DNA of 64,000 nucleotides from Streptomyces sp. ICC1 (lineage in GTDB: Bacteria; Actinomycetota; Actinomycetes; Streptomycetales; Streptomycetaceae). Below are positions 16,166 to 25,762 of this stretch, piece after piece. The DNA is taken from NCBI RefSeq assembly GCF_003287935.1, contig NZ_CP030287.1:434001-498000 (forward strand), given 5' to 3'. How positions within the stretch are numbered: the stretch's first letter is position 1; the number at the start of each line of letters is the position of its first letter. The position numbers and the translations under genes were made by a program. Under the pieces are notes generated by a model. That model saw only the letters and a list, made by a program, of their open reading frames with translations, ran no database searches and had not been told where the DNA came from.

Positions 16166-16753
16166 ATGCTTCACGGAACACCGCCCAATCCGCTGCGGCG
16201 GACAGCTGACCGAACGCGCACCCGGTGGCTCGTGGCCTTCGCACTGTCGACTCTCGTCGCTGCTCTCTGCGGAGTGGCCGTCGGGCTGGCCGTGTGGAAC
16301 GTCGACAGCCGCACCGCGCTGGAACAGGCCGAGCACGTGCACCGGATCACGGCCACGACGGTGGGGGCCGCCGAACGGGCACCAGACGCTTGGACCGGCG
16401 GTGCCGCCGATTCCGTCGCACAGGCCGCCTGGCAATTCCCTTCGGCCACCCGGCACACGGGCCTCGTAAAGGTCCAGCCCAAAACCCCCGCGGGCCGGCC
16501 CGTCGCGATCTGGGTGGACGACACGGGCCGTACGGTCCACGGATCCCCGTCCGCGGGCGAGAGGGCCTTCGCCGCGATGACCGTCGGCGCCACTGCCGCT
16601 GCCCTGATCGCACTGACGGCCGCAGGCGTCGTCCACCTGAGGCTTCGGACCATCGAGGCGCGCAGCCTGTCCATGTGGGAACGGGATTGGGAACGTCTGG
16701 AACCCGGCTGGTCGGGCCGACTGCCCACTGAATCAGGAGTCGACGATGACTGA
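16166..16753 (+). CDS. Rv1733c-family membrane protein
   Basis: 195 residues. NPLRRTADRTRTRW precedes membrane helix 1 (about residues 22-48). A periplasmic loop of about 90 residues carries RPVAIWVDDTGR, then helix 2 (about residues 140-160), then a C-terminal cytoplasmic tail ending WERLEPGWSGR. This order (NPLRRxxDR, two helices, VxVWxDxxGR, ExxWSGR) is the Rv1733c family, whose mycobacterial founder is a DosR-regulon latency antigen of unknown function. Its presence strongly supports reading this locus as a dormancy regulon. An exact palindrome GGGCCGTACGGTCC (16525-16538) falls inside the coding sequence, a reminder that the operator motif can arise by chance. Confidence 0.82.
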   Translation: MLHGTPPNPLRRTADRTRTRWLVAFALSTLVAALCGVAVGLAVWNVDSRTALEQAEHVHRITATTVGAAERAPDAWTGGAADSVAQAAWQFPSATRHTGLVKVQPKTPAGRPVAIWVDDTGRTVHGSPSAGERAFAAMTVGATAAALIALTAAGVVHLRLRTIEARSLSMWERDWERLEPGWSGRLPTESGVDDD

Positions 16754-16880
16754 GGCCCTCACCGGAGTGCCGCCCACACCGCGTGATCGGAGCGAACCGC
16801 TGCCATGGCTGCGCCGGGAGCTCGACACGGAGCGGGCCCGGCACCTACCTCGGCACCGTCTCCGCCGTCCCGGGTCATGA
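16746..16880 (+). CDS. Short ORF coupled to Rv1733c-family gene
   Basis: 44 codons starting MTEALTGVPPTPRDRSEP, overlapping the end of the previous gene by 8 bases. It is proline/arginine-rich and has no recognised domain. It may be the truncated front of a longer gene lost when the moeZ fragment junction formed, or may not be translated. Listed because its start overlaps in operon fashion. Confidence 0.3.
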   Translation: MTEALTGVPPTPRDRSEPLPWLRRELDTERARHLPRHRLRRPGS

Positions 16881-16938
16881 CCGTGTTCCTCTACGTTCTG
16901 TGGACCACCGTTAAGACTTAATCATCTACGGAGTCCCC

Positions 16939-17106
16939 GTGTCGCTGCCACCCCTGGTAGAGCCAGCTGCTGAGCTCACCGTTGACGAGGTCCGTCGGTA
17001 CTCCCGCCACCTGATCATCCCCGACGTGGGTATGGCCGGCCAGAAGCGCCGGAAGAACGCCAAGGTGCTGCCCGTGGTCGCGGGCGGCCTCGGCCGGGCG
17101 GGCGGC
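16939..17106 (+). pseudogene. moeZ: moeZ 5' fragment (about 55 codons)
   Basis: From a GTG the reading is MSLPPLVEPAAELTVDEV, RRYSRHLIIPDVGMAGQKR, then KNAKVLPVVAGGLG: the N-terminus of Streptomyces MoeZ/MoeB adenylyltransferase-sulfurtransferase, normally about 390 residues. The nucleotide-binding GxGxxG has decayed (expected VGAGGLG, here VVAGGLG) and homology stops within a few bases of the 3' end of the glycosyltransferase gene at 17109. It is a dead fragment and probably a duplication or recombination scar; the functional moeZ must lie elsewhere. Confidence 0.8.
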
Positions 17107-17108
17107 GC

Positions 17109-18455
17109 TCACAGCTCCCCCAGGCGGCGGATCGCCGGCGCGACGCGCTGGACGCCGTGGCGGTAGGCCCCCCGGGCGGCGTCGCGCAGGTGGGCGCGGA
17201 GCCGGCGGCGCAGCCGGGACTCCCCCTGGTCCGGCCGCGGCGCCCCGGGCAGCGGGTGCCCGTCGGGGCCGAGGTGGTGGCGGGCCAGGATCCCGGGCAG
17301 GTAGCCGGGTGCGGTGGCCTGCGTGTAGTACGGGGCCAGGGGCGGGAGTCCGCCGGGCCCCGTCAGCTCCGCGAGCCGGGCCCGGGCCGCGGCGTAGGCG
17401 TCACCGCCGCCCGCGCCCGTGCCGTCGCCGGCCGTCCCGTCGACGCCCGTGCCGTCGCCTGCGGGGGCCACGCCCTGCGCCGCCAGCCAGTCCGGGTCCC
17501 CCTTCGGCAGCAGGCCCGCGTCGAGCTCGGTCCAGGAGGCCAGGCAGCCCGAGCCCAGGAAGTGGTGGTTGCCCAGGGTCTCGCGGACGCCGAGGTCGGT
17601 GAGGACGGCCGTCGGGATGCCCCGGTGCAGGGATTCCAGGGCGGCCGTGGAGGAGACGGTGACCAGCAGGTCGGCGGTGTCCAGGACCTCGCCCATGTTC
17701 CCGTACACCAGGCGGCAGTTGGAGGGCAGGCCGCCCGGCAGCTGCTGCGCCAGGCGCTGGTAGGGGAGCTCCTCCAGGTGGGTGGTGTGCTCCCCCGGGC
17801 GGCTGCGCAGTTTGACGAGCACCTCGCGGTCCGGGTGCAGCCGGGCGTGTTCCGCGGCCCGCCGCAGCAGGTACGAGCGGTCCGCGCGGGACTGCGGCAC
17901 CGACGGCTGGACGGCGAAGACGACCCGGTGGGTCCGGTCGCCGACGGGCGAGTACGGGGCCCCGCCGAGGAAGGGCAGCACCGTCTCCACGACGGCGTCC
18001 GCGTCCGCCCCGACGCCCCGGTACACGGCGCGGAACCGGTCGGCGTCGTGGCGGGAGTTGGCGAGGACGAGGTCGGCGCCGTGCCGCAGCAGCAGTCCGT
18101 CGGCGAGCTTCTCGTACACGACGCCGACGTAGCCGGTGACGAAGGCGGGGCGGGGGCCGGGGCCGGGCCACAGGGCGCGGGCTCCGTGCAGGACGGCCGC
18201 CGCGGCTCCGCCGACGAGCGCGAGGACGACCACGTCGTAGCGCTCCCGCTCGATGTCCGCGAGGAAGCCCGCGCAGGTCACCTCGGTGAGCCGGTCGGTC
18301 CGGACCCCGACCTCGCCGAGCTGGCGCGCGGTGGGCGTGGCCCGGCCGCGCAGCAGGTATCCGGTCAGATGGGCGGAGCCGGGCTCCGGGGCGAGGCGGC
18401 GCGCGGTGAGCGCTCCCCATTTCCACCGGGTGTCGGAATCGGCGAGGACGGCCAT
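17109..18455 (-). CDS. DUF6716-type putative glycosyltransferase
   Basis: 448 residues from the ATG giving MAVLADSDTRWKWG; an upstream ATG at 18545 would add 30 basic residues. No signal peptide. GT-B-like features: a UDP/CMP-site-like second half with LVYGNMGEVLDTADLLVTVSSTAALE and SLHRGIPTAVLTD, the pattern of a nucleotide-sugar transferase monitoring a shared polymer. A Gly/Asp-rich low-complexity insert (about residues 345-370, DGTGVDGTAGDGTGAGGG region) interrupts the C-terminal domain. It faces away from the GT2-polysialyltransferase pair across a 218-base region and probably acts in the same surface-polymer pathway. The acceptor is unknown. Confidence 0.75.
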   Translation of the reverse strand: MAVLADSDTRWKWGALTARRLAPEPGSAHLTGYLLRGRATPTARQLGEVGVRTDRLTEVTCAGFLADIERERYDVVVLALVGGAAAAVLHGARALWPGPGPRPAFVTGYVGVVYEKLADGLLLRHGADLVLANSRHDADRFRAVYRGVGADADAVVETVLPFLGGAPYSPVGDRTHRVVFAVQPSVPQSRADRSYLLRRAAEHARLHPDREVLVKLRSRPGEHTTHLEELPYQRLAQQLPGGLPSNCRLVYGNMGEVLDTADLLVTVSSTAALESLHRGIPTAVLTDLGVRETLGNHHFLGSGCLASWTELDAGLLPKGDPDWLAAQGVAPAGDGTGVDGTAGDGTGAGGGDAYAAARARLAELTGPGGLPPLAPYYTQATAPGYLPGILARHHLGPDGHPLPGAPRPDQGESRLRRRLRAHLRDAARGAYRHGVQRVAPAIRRLGEL

Positions 18456-18549
18456 ACGGAGGACGGCTCGTGGGGCCGCGCGGTTGCTTGCTGGCACCCG
18501 GCAGAAGTTATTCCGCCTTTTCCGTGATCGGCCCAACGAGCGCACAACA

Positions 18550-18595
18550 GCGGGTTAACAACCCGTCGACGAAATGCGAAACCGTGCGGGTTAAC
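18550..18595. promoter_or_regulatory. Direct repeat GCGGGTTAAC in glycosyltransferase divergent region
   Basis: GCGGGTTAAC occurs at 18550-18559 and again at 18586-18595; the first copy is extended to the inverted repeat GGGTT-AAC-AACCC. Position between divergent glycosyltransferase genes suggests an operator or activator site. No regulator is known. Confidence 0.3.
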
Positions 18596-18673
18596 GCGCC
18601 CGCCGTGCGTCGTTCACATGGAATCCTCGTCCGGGCCACGGTGAATGACGAGCGAGGTCATAATGTCTCGCGA

Positions 18674-19699
18674 GTGCTCAAGCTCTCTGTTGTCGTGCCG
18701 TTCTACAACGTGCAGACATACGCGCCGGATGCCCTGAAAAGTCTCGAACTCAACGCCCGGGACGATTTCGAGTTCCTGCTCGTCGACGACCGCTCGACGG
18801 ACGGGACGAGCGCCCTCCTGGAGCGGGCGGCGCGCGAGCTGCCCGGCGCCTCGCACCTCAGACACGAACGCAACGCCGGCCTGGCGACGGCACGGAACAC
18901 CGGTCTGGACGCGGCCCGCGGCGAGTACATCGCCTTCCTGGACGGGGACGACTGGCTGGCGCCCGGCCACTTGGCCCGCACCCTCGCCGCCATCGAGGCC
19001 CTGAGCTGCGATTTCGTCCGCACCGACCATGTCCGGTGCACGGGCCGGGCGCGCAGTGTGCAGCGCGTCCCCTACGGTCCGGACTCGGTCGTGGCCGATC
19101 CGCGGTCCGCGATCCTGCCGGCCGGCCGCACGACCTCGGTGGACTATCCGTACGCCTGGGCGGGGATGTACCACCGGCGGCTGCTGGACCGCGGGCTGCT
19201 GCACTTCACGGACGGCCTGCGGACGGCGGAGGACCGGCCGTGGATCTGGCGGCTGCACCGGGAGGCGGAGTCCTTCGCGACGGTCGGCCTGCCCGGGATC
19301 TTCTACCGGCGCGGGGTTTCCACCTCGCTGACACAAATCGGCGACGAGCGGCAGCTGGATTTCATCCGATCATTTGATCAAGTACTCGCGGACACGGCCG
19401 CCGACCGGGAATTCGATCTTCTCCTTCCCAAAGCCGTCCGAACATACTGCGCAATCATCGCGCACCACATCGGGTCCATCGAAAGGTTCGAACCGGCCGT
19501 GGCCAAGAAACTCCGCTCGATGAGCGCGGCCGCACTCGGCCGAATGCCCCAGGACGTCCTGGACCGGGCCCTGGACTCGATGGACTCCGACCGCGCCGAC
19601 CTGCTCCGCCGGCTGCGCCGCCGCGCCCGGACGGCGGACTCCGCGGCCTCCGCCGCGGCCGCGGCCCTGGGGCCGAGCCCCGCGGGGGTGCGGGCATGA
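18674..19699 (+). CDS. Family 2 glycosyltransferase
   Basis: About 341 residues from GTG 18674 (VLKLSVVVPFYNVQTY); an in-frame GTG at 18641 is the alternative, and neither has a strong ribosome site. GT-A fold: SVVVPFYN, FLLVDDRSTDGT, NAGLATARNTGLDAARGEYI, and the DXD equivalent FLDGDDW. The catalytic-base region TAEDRPWIWRL is in the usual place. C-terminal helical extension rich in Ala/Arg. It overlaps the polysialyltransferase gene by ATGA, so the two enzymes are made together, probably for a cell-wall or capsule-like glycopolymer. Confidence 0.9.
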   Translation: MLKLSVVVPFYNVQTYAPDALKSLELNARDDFEFLLVDDRSTDGTSALLERAARELPGASHLRHERNAGLATARNTGLDAARGEYIAFLDGDDWLAPGHLARTLAAIEALSCDFVRTDHVRCTGRARSVQRVPYGPDSVVADPRSAILPAGRTTSVDYPYAWAGMYHRRLLDRGLLHFTDGLRTAEDRPWIWRLHREAESFATVGLPGIFYRRGVSTSLTQIGDERQLDFIRSFDQVLADTAADREFDLLLPKAVRTYCAIIAHHIGSIERFEPAVAKKLRSMSAAALGRMPQDVLDRALDSMDSDRADLLRRLRRRARTADSAASAAAAALGPSPAGVRA

Positions 19700-21030
19700 G
19701 CGCGGGCGTCACCCAGGTCTTCCTGGCCTCCACCCTCTACGGGACGGCCACCCTCGCCGCCGCCCTCGACGCGGGGTGCTTCCCGCCCGCCGGCCGCCGG
19801 ATCCTGCTGACCAGCAACCACTCCGCCACCGCCGAGGTCGCGCCGGGCCTGGACTCCGCGCCCGGCTTCGCCGCCCTGCGCACCCGCTTCGACGAAGTCG
19901 TCGACTGGAACGCCGTCATCGCCCCGCAGCACCCCAGCACCTGGGCCCCGCGCTCCGACGACGTCCCGCTGTGGGAGCGGCAGTTGCGCGCCTCGTGGGG
20001 CCTGGGCTCCGACCGGGTCGAGCTGATCGTGGAATCGCTGCAGGTCCCGCCCGCCCAGAGCCTGTGCCGGCTGTTCGCCGGGGCGGCCGTCGAGGTCTAC
20101 GCGGACGGGCTGATGAGCTACGGGCCCACCCGCTTCCGCCTCGACCCGCAGCTCGGGATGCGCGTCCGGCGGGTGCTGCACCTGGACCTCGTACCGGGCC
20201 TGGAGCCGCTGCTGCTGACCGAGTTCGGCGTACGGGCCGAGGTGATCCCGGCCGCGGCCTTCCTCAAGGTCGTGGCTGCGCTGTCCGAGCTCGAGGCCCC
20301 GCTCGTCCCGGCCCCCTCGGACGGGCCGCCGGCGCTCCTGCTCGGCCAGTACCTGTCGGCGCTCGACCTGATGCCCGCCGCCGAGGAGGAGGAGCTGCAC
20401 ATGGCGATGGTCCGGGGCGCCCACGCGCTGGGCCACCGCGAGCTGGTCTTCAAACCGCATCCCAGCGCCCCGGCCGCCTACGCGCGGCGGGCCGAGGAGG
20501 AGGCGGCACGGCTCGGTGTCCGGCTCACCGTGCTCGACGCCCCGGTGCTCGCCGAGACCCTGTACGAGCGGCTGCGCCCGGCCCTGGTCGTCGGCTGCTT
20601 CTCCACGGGACTGCTGACCGCGGCCACGCTGTACGGACTCCCGGTCGCCCGGACCGGCACCGGGGCCGTGCTCGCGCGGCTGGACCCGTACCCGAACAGC
20701 AACCGGATCCCGCTGGCGCTGGCCGACGCCCTGCTGCCGGACCTCGACGACGCGGCGGCCGTGCGCTCCTGGACCCCGGCCGCGGCCGAGACGGCCGGCC
20801 TGCTCACGGCGGTCGGCTTCACGATGCAGCCCAAGATCCTGGCGGAGCGCCGGCCCGAGGCCGAGCGGTGGCTGGCCGGGCAGCTGACCCCGCGCACCTG
20901 GCGCTACTTCACCCGCCGCCGGCTCACCGCCCTGGGCCTGCCGGGCGGCATTCCGGCGCAGCTGTCCTTCCTGCCCCGCAGCCGCACGGCCCGCCGCGTG
21001 GCCCGGCTGCTGCGCAGGGCGGTCAGCTGA
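19696..21030 (+). CDS. Alpha-2,8-polysialyltransferase-family protein
   Basis: 444 residues. N-terminus TQVFLASTLYGTATLAAALD and the motif ELVFKPHPSAP (the His-Pro motif of bacterial sialyltransferase-like GT-B enzymes) followed by VVGCFSTGLLTAATLYG identify the POLYST family. Bacterial relatives polymerise sialic acid; streptomycetes make related wall polymers (teichulosonic acids with Kdn) and this class is a candidate for them. No signal peptide; cytoplasmic face of the membrane expected. Starts inside the end of the GT2 gene (ATGA) and its 3' end overlaps the convergent LeuE gene by 8 bases. Confidence 0.85.
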   Translation: MSAGVTQVFLASTLYGTATLAAALDAGCFPPAGRRILLTSNHSATAEVAPGLDSAPGFAALRTRFDEVVDWNAVIAPQHPSTWAPRSDDVPLWERQLRASWGLGSDRVELIVESLQVPPAQSLCRLFAGAAVEVYADGLMSYGPTRFRLDPQLGMRVRRVLHLDLVPGLEPLLLTEFGVRAEVIPAAAFLKVVAALSELEAPLVPAPSDGPPALLLGQYLSALDLMPAAEEEELHMAMVRGAHALGHRELVFKPHPSAPAAYARRAEEEAARLGVRLTVLDAPVLAETLYERLRPALVVGCFSTGLLTAATLYGLPVARTGTGAVLARLDPYPNSNRIPLALADALLPDLDDAAAVRSWTPAAAETAGLLTAVGFTMQPKILAERRPEAERWLAGQLTPRTWRYFTRRRLTALGLPGGIPAQLSFLPRSRTARRVARLLRRAVS

Positions 21031-21688
21031 CGGCGAGCTTGGCGGCGAAGCCCAGGAACAGGACGCCCGCCGCCGAGCTGGCCCCGGCGGCGAGCCGCTT
21101 GCGGCTGCTGAAGGCCGCCGCCAGCCGGGTGCCGCCGAAGATCAGCGTGGTCAGGTAGAGGAAGCTGCCGATCTGCATCAGCCCGCCCAGCAGCAGGAAG
21201 GACAGCGCCGGGTAGGCGTAGGAGGGGTCCACGAACTGCACGAAGAAGGACATCAGGAAGAGGATGGCCTTCGGGTTGAACAGGCTGATCAGCAGCGCCC
21301 GCCGGTAGGGCCGCTCCGCCTCGCCGGCGGTCCCGGCGGCCGCAGCTGCTTCGGCCGCGTCCTTGGCCGCGGCGCGCTCGTGCCGCGAGCGCCACATCGT
21401 CCACGCGCCCCGCAGCATGCCGACGGCGAGCCAGGTCAGGTATCCGGCGCCGAGCAGTTTGACGACGCCGAAGAGCAGCGGGCTGGTCTGGAGCAGGGCC
21501 CCGGCGCCGACCGCGGCCAGGGTCATGAGCACGGCGTCCCCGGTGAAGACGCCGCAGGCGGCCTTGTAGCCCACGCGGACCCCGCGGCGCGCGGCGACGG
21601 ACAGCACGTAGAGCGAGTTCGGGCCCGGCAGCAGAATGATCAGCACGAGGCCGGCGAGATACGTCGGAAGATCTGTGACACCCAGCAT
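21023..21688 (-). CDS. LeuE/LysE-family amino-acid exporter
   Basis: 221 residues from the ATG giving MLGVTDLPTYLAG; an ATG 27 bases upstream is possible. Six membrane helices of the RhtB/LysE fold: the signature LIILLPGPNSLYVLSVA at residues 14-31, KAACGVFTGD, then LFNPKAILFLMSFFVQF near residue 140. LeuE members export leucine and analogues by proton exchange. The central cytoplasmic loop carries an Ala/Glu-rich stretch. Monocistronic by layout, convergent with the polysialyltransferase gene. Confidence 0.9.
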   Translation of the reverse strand: MLGVTDLPTYLAGLVLIILLPGPNSLYVLSVAARRGVRVGYKAACGVFTGDAVLMTLAAVGAGALLQTSPLLFGVVKLLGAGYLTWLAVGMLRGAWTMWRSRHERAAAKDAAEAAAAAGTAGEAERPYRRALLISLFNPKAILFLMSFFVQFVDPSYAYPALSFLLLGGLMQIGSFLYLTTLIFGGTRLAAAFSSRKRLAAGASSAAGVLFLGFAAKLAVS

Positions 21689-21786
21689 GTGCAGGAGTGT
21701 CCCATGACGACGCACCTGTCGCGCCAGTCGTTTTCACAGGGCGGACGCACGGGTCCGCCGGGCGGTGACGGCTGGTCGCGGCCGGG

Positions 21787-23382
<1,596 letters not shown>

Positions 23383-23538
23383 GTGCCGCGCTCCTTCGTG
23401 GATCCGAGGGCCCCGGGGCTGATACAACGTCCCCGCGACGGCCGCTGGTCACAATGGCGCAACATCGCGGCCTTCCTTGCAACTCTCCACGCCCGTCGCG
23501 CATCACCTAGGTACACAGACAGAAATCGGGGGACCGCA

Positions 23539-24417
23539 ATGCACCGCCAGAAAGTCATAATCCGCGCACTCGGCCTGGCCACCGCCGTCGCACTCGCCGC
23601 GACCGCCTGCGGTCCGCAGAAGTCGGGGGCCACGGGCTCCGGTTCTTCCGCGCCCGCGTCGCCCACGGCGGTCGCCTCTCCCGAGACCTCGCCGTCCTCG
23701 GACGCCAAGCCCGGCGACGCCTCCCCGTCCCCGTCGGCTTCCGCTTCCGCCTCCCCGTCGGCCTCCGCCTCGCCTTCGCCGACCGTGAAGCAGGTCATGG
23801 CCAACGGTGACGACAGCGAGCAGGTCCGCGAGCTCCAGGCCCGGCTGCGGCAGCTGAAGCTGATGTCGGTCGCGCCGACCGGGTTCTACGGCTCGAAGAC
23901 GACCGCCGCGGTCAAGTCCTTCCAGACGAAGAACGGCCTGAGCGCCACCGGCGGCGTGGACGAGCCCACTTGGAAGAAGGTCCAGAGCCTCTCCAAGAAG
24001 CCGACCGCCGACGAGCTGCGCCCGCCGACCGTCAACGAGGCCGACGCGCCCGACCCGCGCTGCATGGAGGGCCGCGTCATGTGCATCAGCAAGGAGAGCC
24101 GCACCCTCGCCTGGATGATCGACGGCAAGGTCATCTCCACGATGGACGTGCGCTTCGGCTCGGAGAACACCCCGACCCGCGAGGGCGTGTTCAAGGTGGA
24201 CCGCAAGGAGAAGGACTGGGTGTCGACGATCTACCACACGCCGATGCCGTACGCGATGTTCTTCAGCGGCGGCCAGGCCGTGCACTACTCGGCCGACTTC
24301 GCCGCCCGCGGTTACGCCGGCGCCTCGCACGGCTGCGTGAACGTCCGGGACAAGGGCAAGCTGTCGGCGCTCTTCAGCTCGGTCCAGAACGGCGACAAGG
24401 TCGTCGTCTACTGGTGA
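23539..24417 (+). CDS. L,D-transpeptidase lipoprotein with peptidoglycan-binding domain
   Basis: 292 residues. Lipoprotein signal with lipobox LAATAC (Cys at residue 23), a Ser/Pro/Ala-rich linker to residue 80, a PG_binding_1 domain at about 85-140 (DDSEQVRELQARLRQLKLM, TTAAVKSFQTKNGL), and a YkuD catalytic domain to the C-terminus with active-site SHGCVNV. It cross-links peptidoglycan 3-3 outside the membrane. Start: ATG after GGGGGACC. Followed by a perfect hairpin. Divergent from the mutase gene. Confidence 0.95.
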   Translation: MHRQKVIIRALGLATAVALAATACGPQKSGATGSGSSAPASPTAVASPETSPSSDAKPGDASPSPSASASASPSASASPSPTVKQVMANGDDSEQVRELQARLRQLKLMSVAPTGFYGSKTTAAVKSFQTKNGLSATGGVDEPTWKKVQSLSKKPTADELRPPTVNEADAPDPRCMEGRVMCISKESRTLAWMIDGKVISTMDVRFGSENTPTREGVFKVDRKEKDWVSTIYHTPMPYAMFFSGGQAVHYSADFAARGYAGASHGCVNVRDKGKLSALFSSVQNGDKVVVYW

Positions 24418-24478
24418 GCCCGGGGGCCGGTGCCGGCGGGTCGTCCGCCGGCCTGCCGGCCAGGGGTCGGACGTTGAG

Positions 24479-24517
24479 GGCGCGGGCGGGATCGGGGGAA
24501 CGAATCCCGCCCGCGCC
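24479..24517. terminator. Bidirectional terminator between LDT and sigma-operon genes
   Basis: GGCGCGGGCGGGAT pairs perfectly with ATCCCGCCCGCGCC (14 bp) around an 11-base loop. It lies between the converging L,D-transpeptidase gene and the 24692 gene and can serve both. Confidence 0.85.
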
Positions 24518-24691
24518 GGTTGCGCAGAGCCCAGGGGTACGGGGGGAACCCCGGCTCATGCGCGCCGATGACCAGTCGGCTCGTTATGTACTGCGCCGCC
24601 GGTTCGAAAAGTGTTACAGCCGGGTGGGCGACCGTTTCAGGACAATGTCCGATACCCGGTCCCCGGTGCTTCCCGCCGGCCGCGGCCGCGC

Positions 24692-25762
24692 TCAGCGGCG
24701 GGTGCCCGACCCCACGGATCCGTCCGTGAGCGGCCGGGCCGGCTCCAGCGTCGCCGAGCCCATCGGGGGCTTGCGCCCCGACGAGACCGGAGAGTCACCC
24801 CTCGTGCCGCCCGCGGCCGCGCCGTCGAGCACCGACTGGCAGTAGCGCGGGACCCGCAGCAGCCCGTTGGCCAGGCGTACGAGCTTCTCCCGGCGGTCGT
24901 CGTCGAGCGTGCCCGCCCGGTAGTCCTTGCACAGCGCCACCGCCCTGGTCCGGGTCTCCGTCTCCTTGCCGGTCGCGCCCTCGGTACCGCCGAGGAGGAA
25001 GCGGTCCTCGCCCTCCCGGTCGGTGTCCCGGCCGGTGCCGCCGGCCGAGACGCCCGCGGACGGCTCCGCCGCGGTCGCGCCGCCCGCCCCGGTGGAGCCG
25101 TCGCCGTCGGGCCCGGTCGTCATACGGTCGCCCGGGCCCGGGGTGTGCCCCGGATCCGGGCTGCTCCCCCGGCTCTCGCCACCCGGCGGCGGGACCGGCC
25201 GGGACGGCGGGACGAGCGGGGAGTCGGCGCCGCCCGAGGCCTCCGGGGAGAATCCGGCGGTCACCGAGACGGCCGGGAGCTGGCCCGCGCTCTCGTTCGT
25301 GTCCCGGTCCAGCAGGCCGGCTCCGGCGGCGGCCGCCAGGCCGCCCACCGCGACGCTCGCCAGGGCCGCCGCGAGGGCGAACCGGGCCGGCCTGGCCGGC
25401 CGGGAGCGGGCAGCGCGATCCGCGGCGGAGCCGGAGCCCGGGCCCGCCGGGCGGGCAGCGGACGCCGAGCCGGGCGGCGGGCTGAGGTCGACCACCGTGT
25501 CGCCGGCGGCGAACACGTCGGCGCCGACGGCCCGGCCCTGGGGCAGCGTGCCGCGCGCCGCGCGGAACGCGGCCACGGCGGCGGCCTCTCCGGGAAACTC
25601 GGCGCCGAGCGCCGGCGGCGGCTCGGCCAGTGCGTCGAGGGCGGCACGCAGCCGCTCGGCCCGTGCCCGCGCGTGGTGCTCGGCGCCAGGTACGGCCGGT
25701 TCGCCGCGCAGCAGTCTGTCCGCCGCGGCCTTGTCCAGCCACCTGTCGCGCTCGTCGGCCAT
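24692..25762 (-). CDS. Single-pass membrane protein coupled to ECF sigma factor
   Basis: 356 residues from the ATG that overlaps the sigma-factor stop as TGATG. N-terminal cytoplasmic part (about 1-125) has ADERDRWLDKAAADRLLRG and PPPALGAEFPGEAAAVAAFRAARG, then a basic stretch and one membrane helix (about 130-155, FALAAALASVAVGGLAAAAGAG), then a long Pro/Gly/Ser/Thr-rich extracytoplasmic region ending in CKDYRAGTLDDDRREKL and CQSVLD. Position and topology suggest an anti-sigma factor or sensor partner. No zinc-binding HxxxCxxC motif is visible, so it is not a ZAS-type anti-sigma. Widely conserved in streptomycetes as far as I recall. Confidence 0.7.
   Translation of the reverse strand: MADERDRWLDKAAADRLLRGEPAVPGAEHHARARAERLRAALDALAEPPPALGAEFPGEAAAVAAFRAARGTLPQGRAVGADVFAAGDTVVDLSPPPGSASAARPAGPGSGSAADRAARSRPARPARFALAAALASVAVGGLAAAAGAGLLDRDTNESAGQLPAVSVTAGFSPEASGGADSPLVPPSRPVPPPGGESRGSSPDPGHTPGPGDRMTTGPDGDGSTGAGGATAAEPSAGVSAGGTGRDTDREGEDRFLLGGTEGATGKETETRTRAVALCKDYRAGTLDDDRREKLVRLANGLLRVPRYCQSVLDGAAAGGTRGDSPVSSGRKPPMGSATLEPARPLTDGSVGSGTRR

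Noticed and set aside
16525..16538. GGGCCGTACGGTCC as another operator
   Set aside because: It lies inside the Rv1733c-family coding sequence with no start downstream; treated as chance.
24556..24691. Short frame starting ATG CGC GCC after the LDT terminator
   Set aside because: Runs into the 3' end of the convergent gene, no ribosome site, and no motif.
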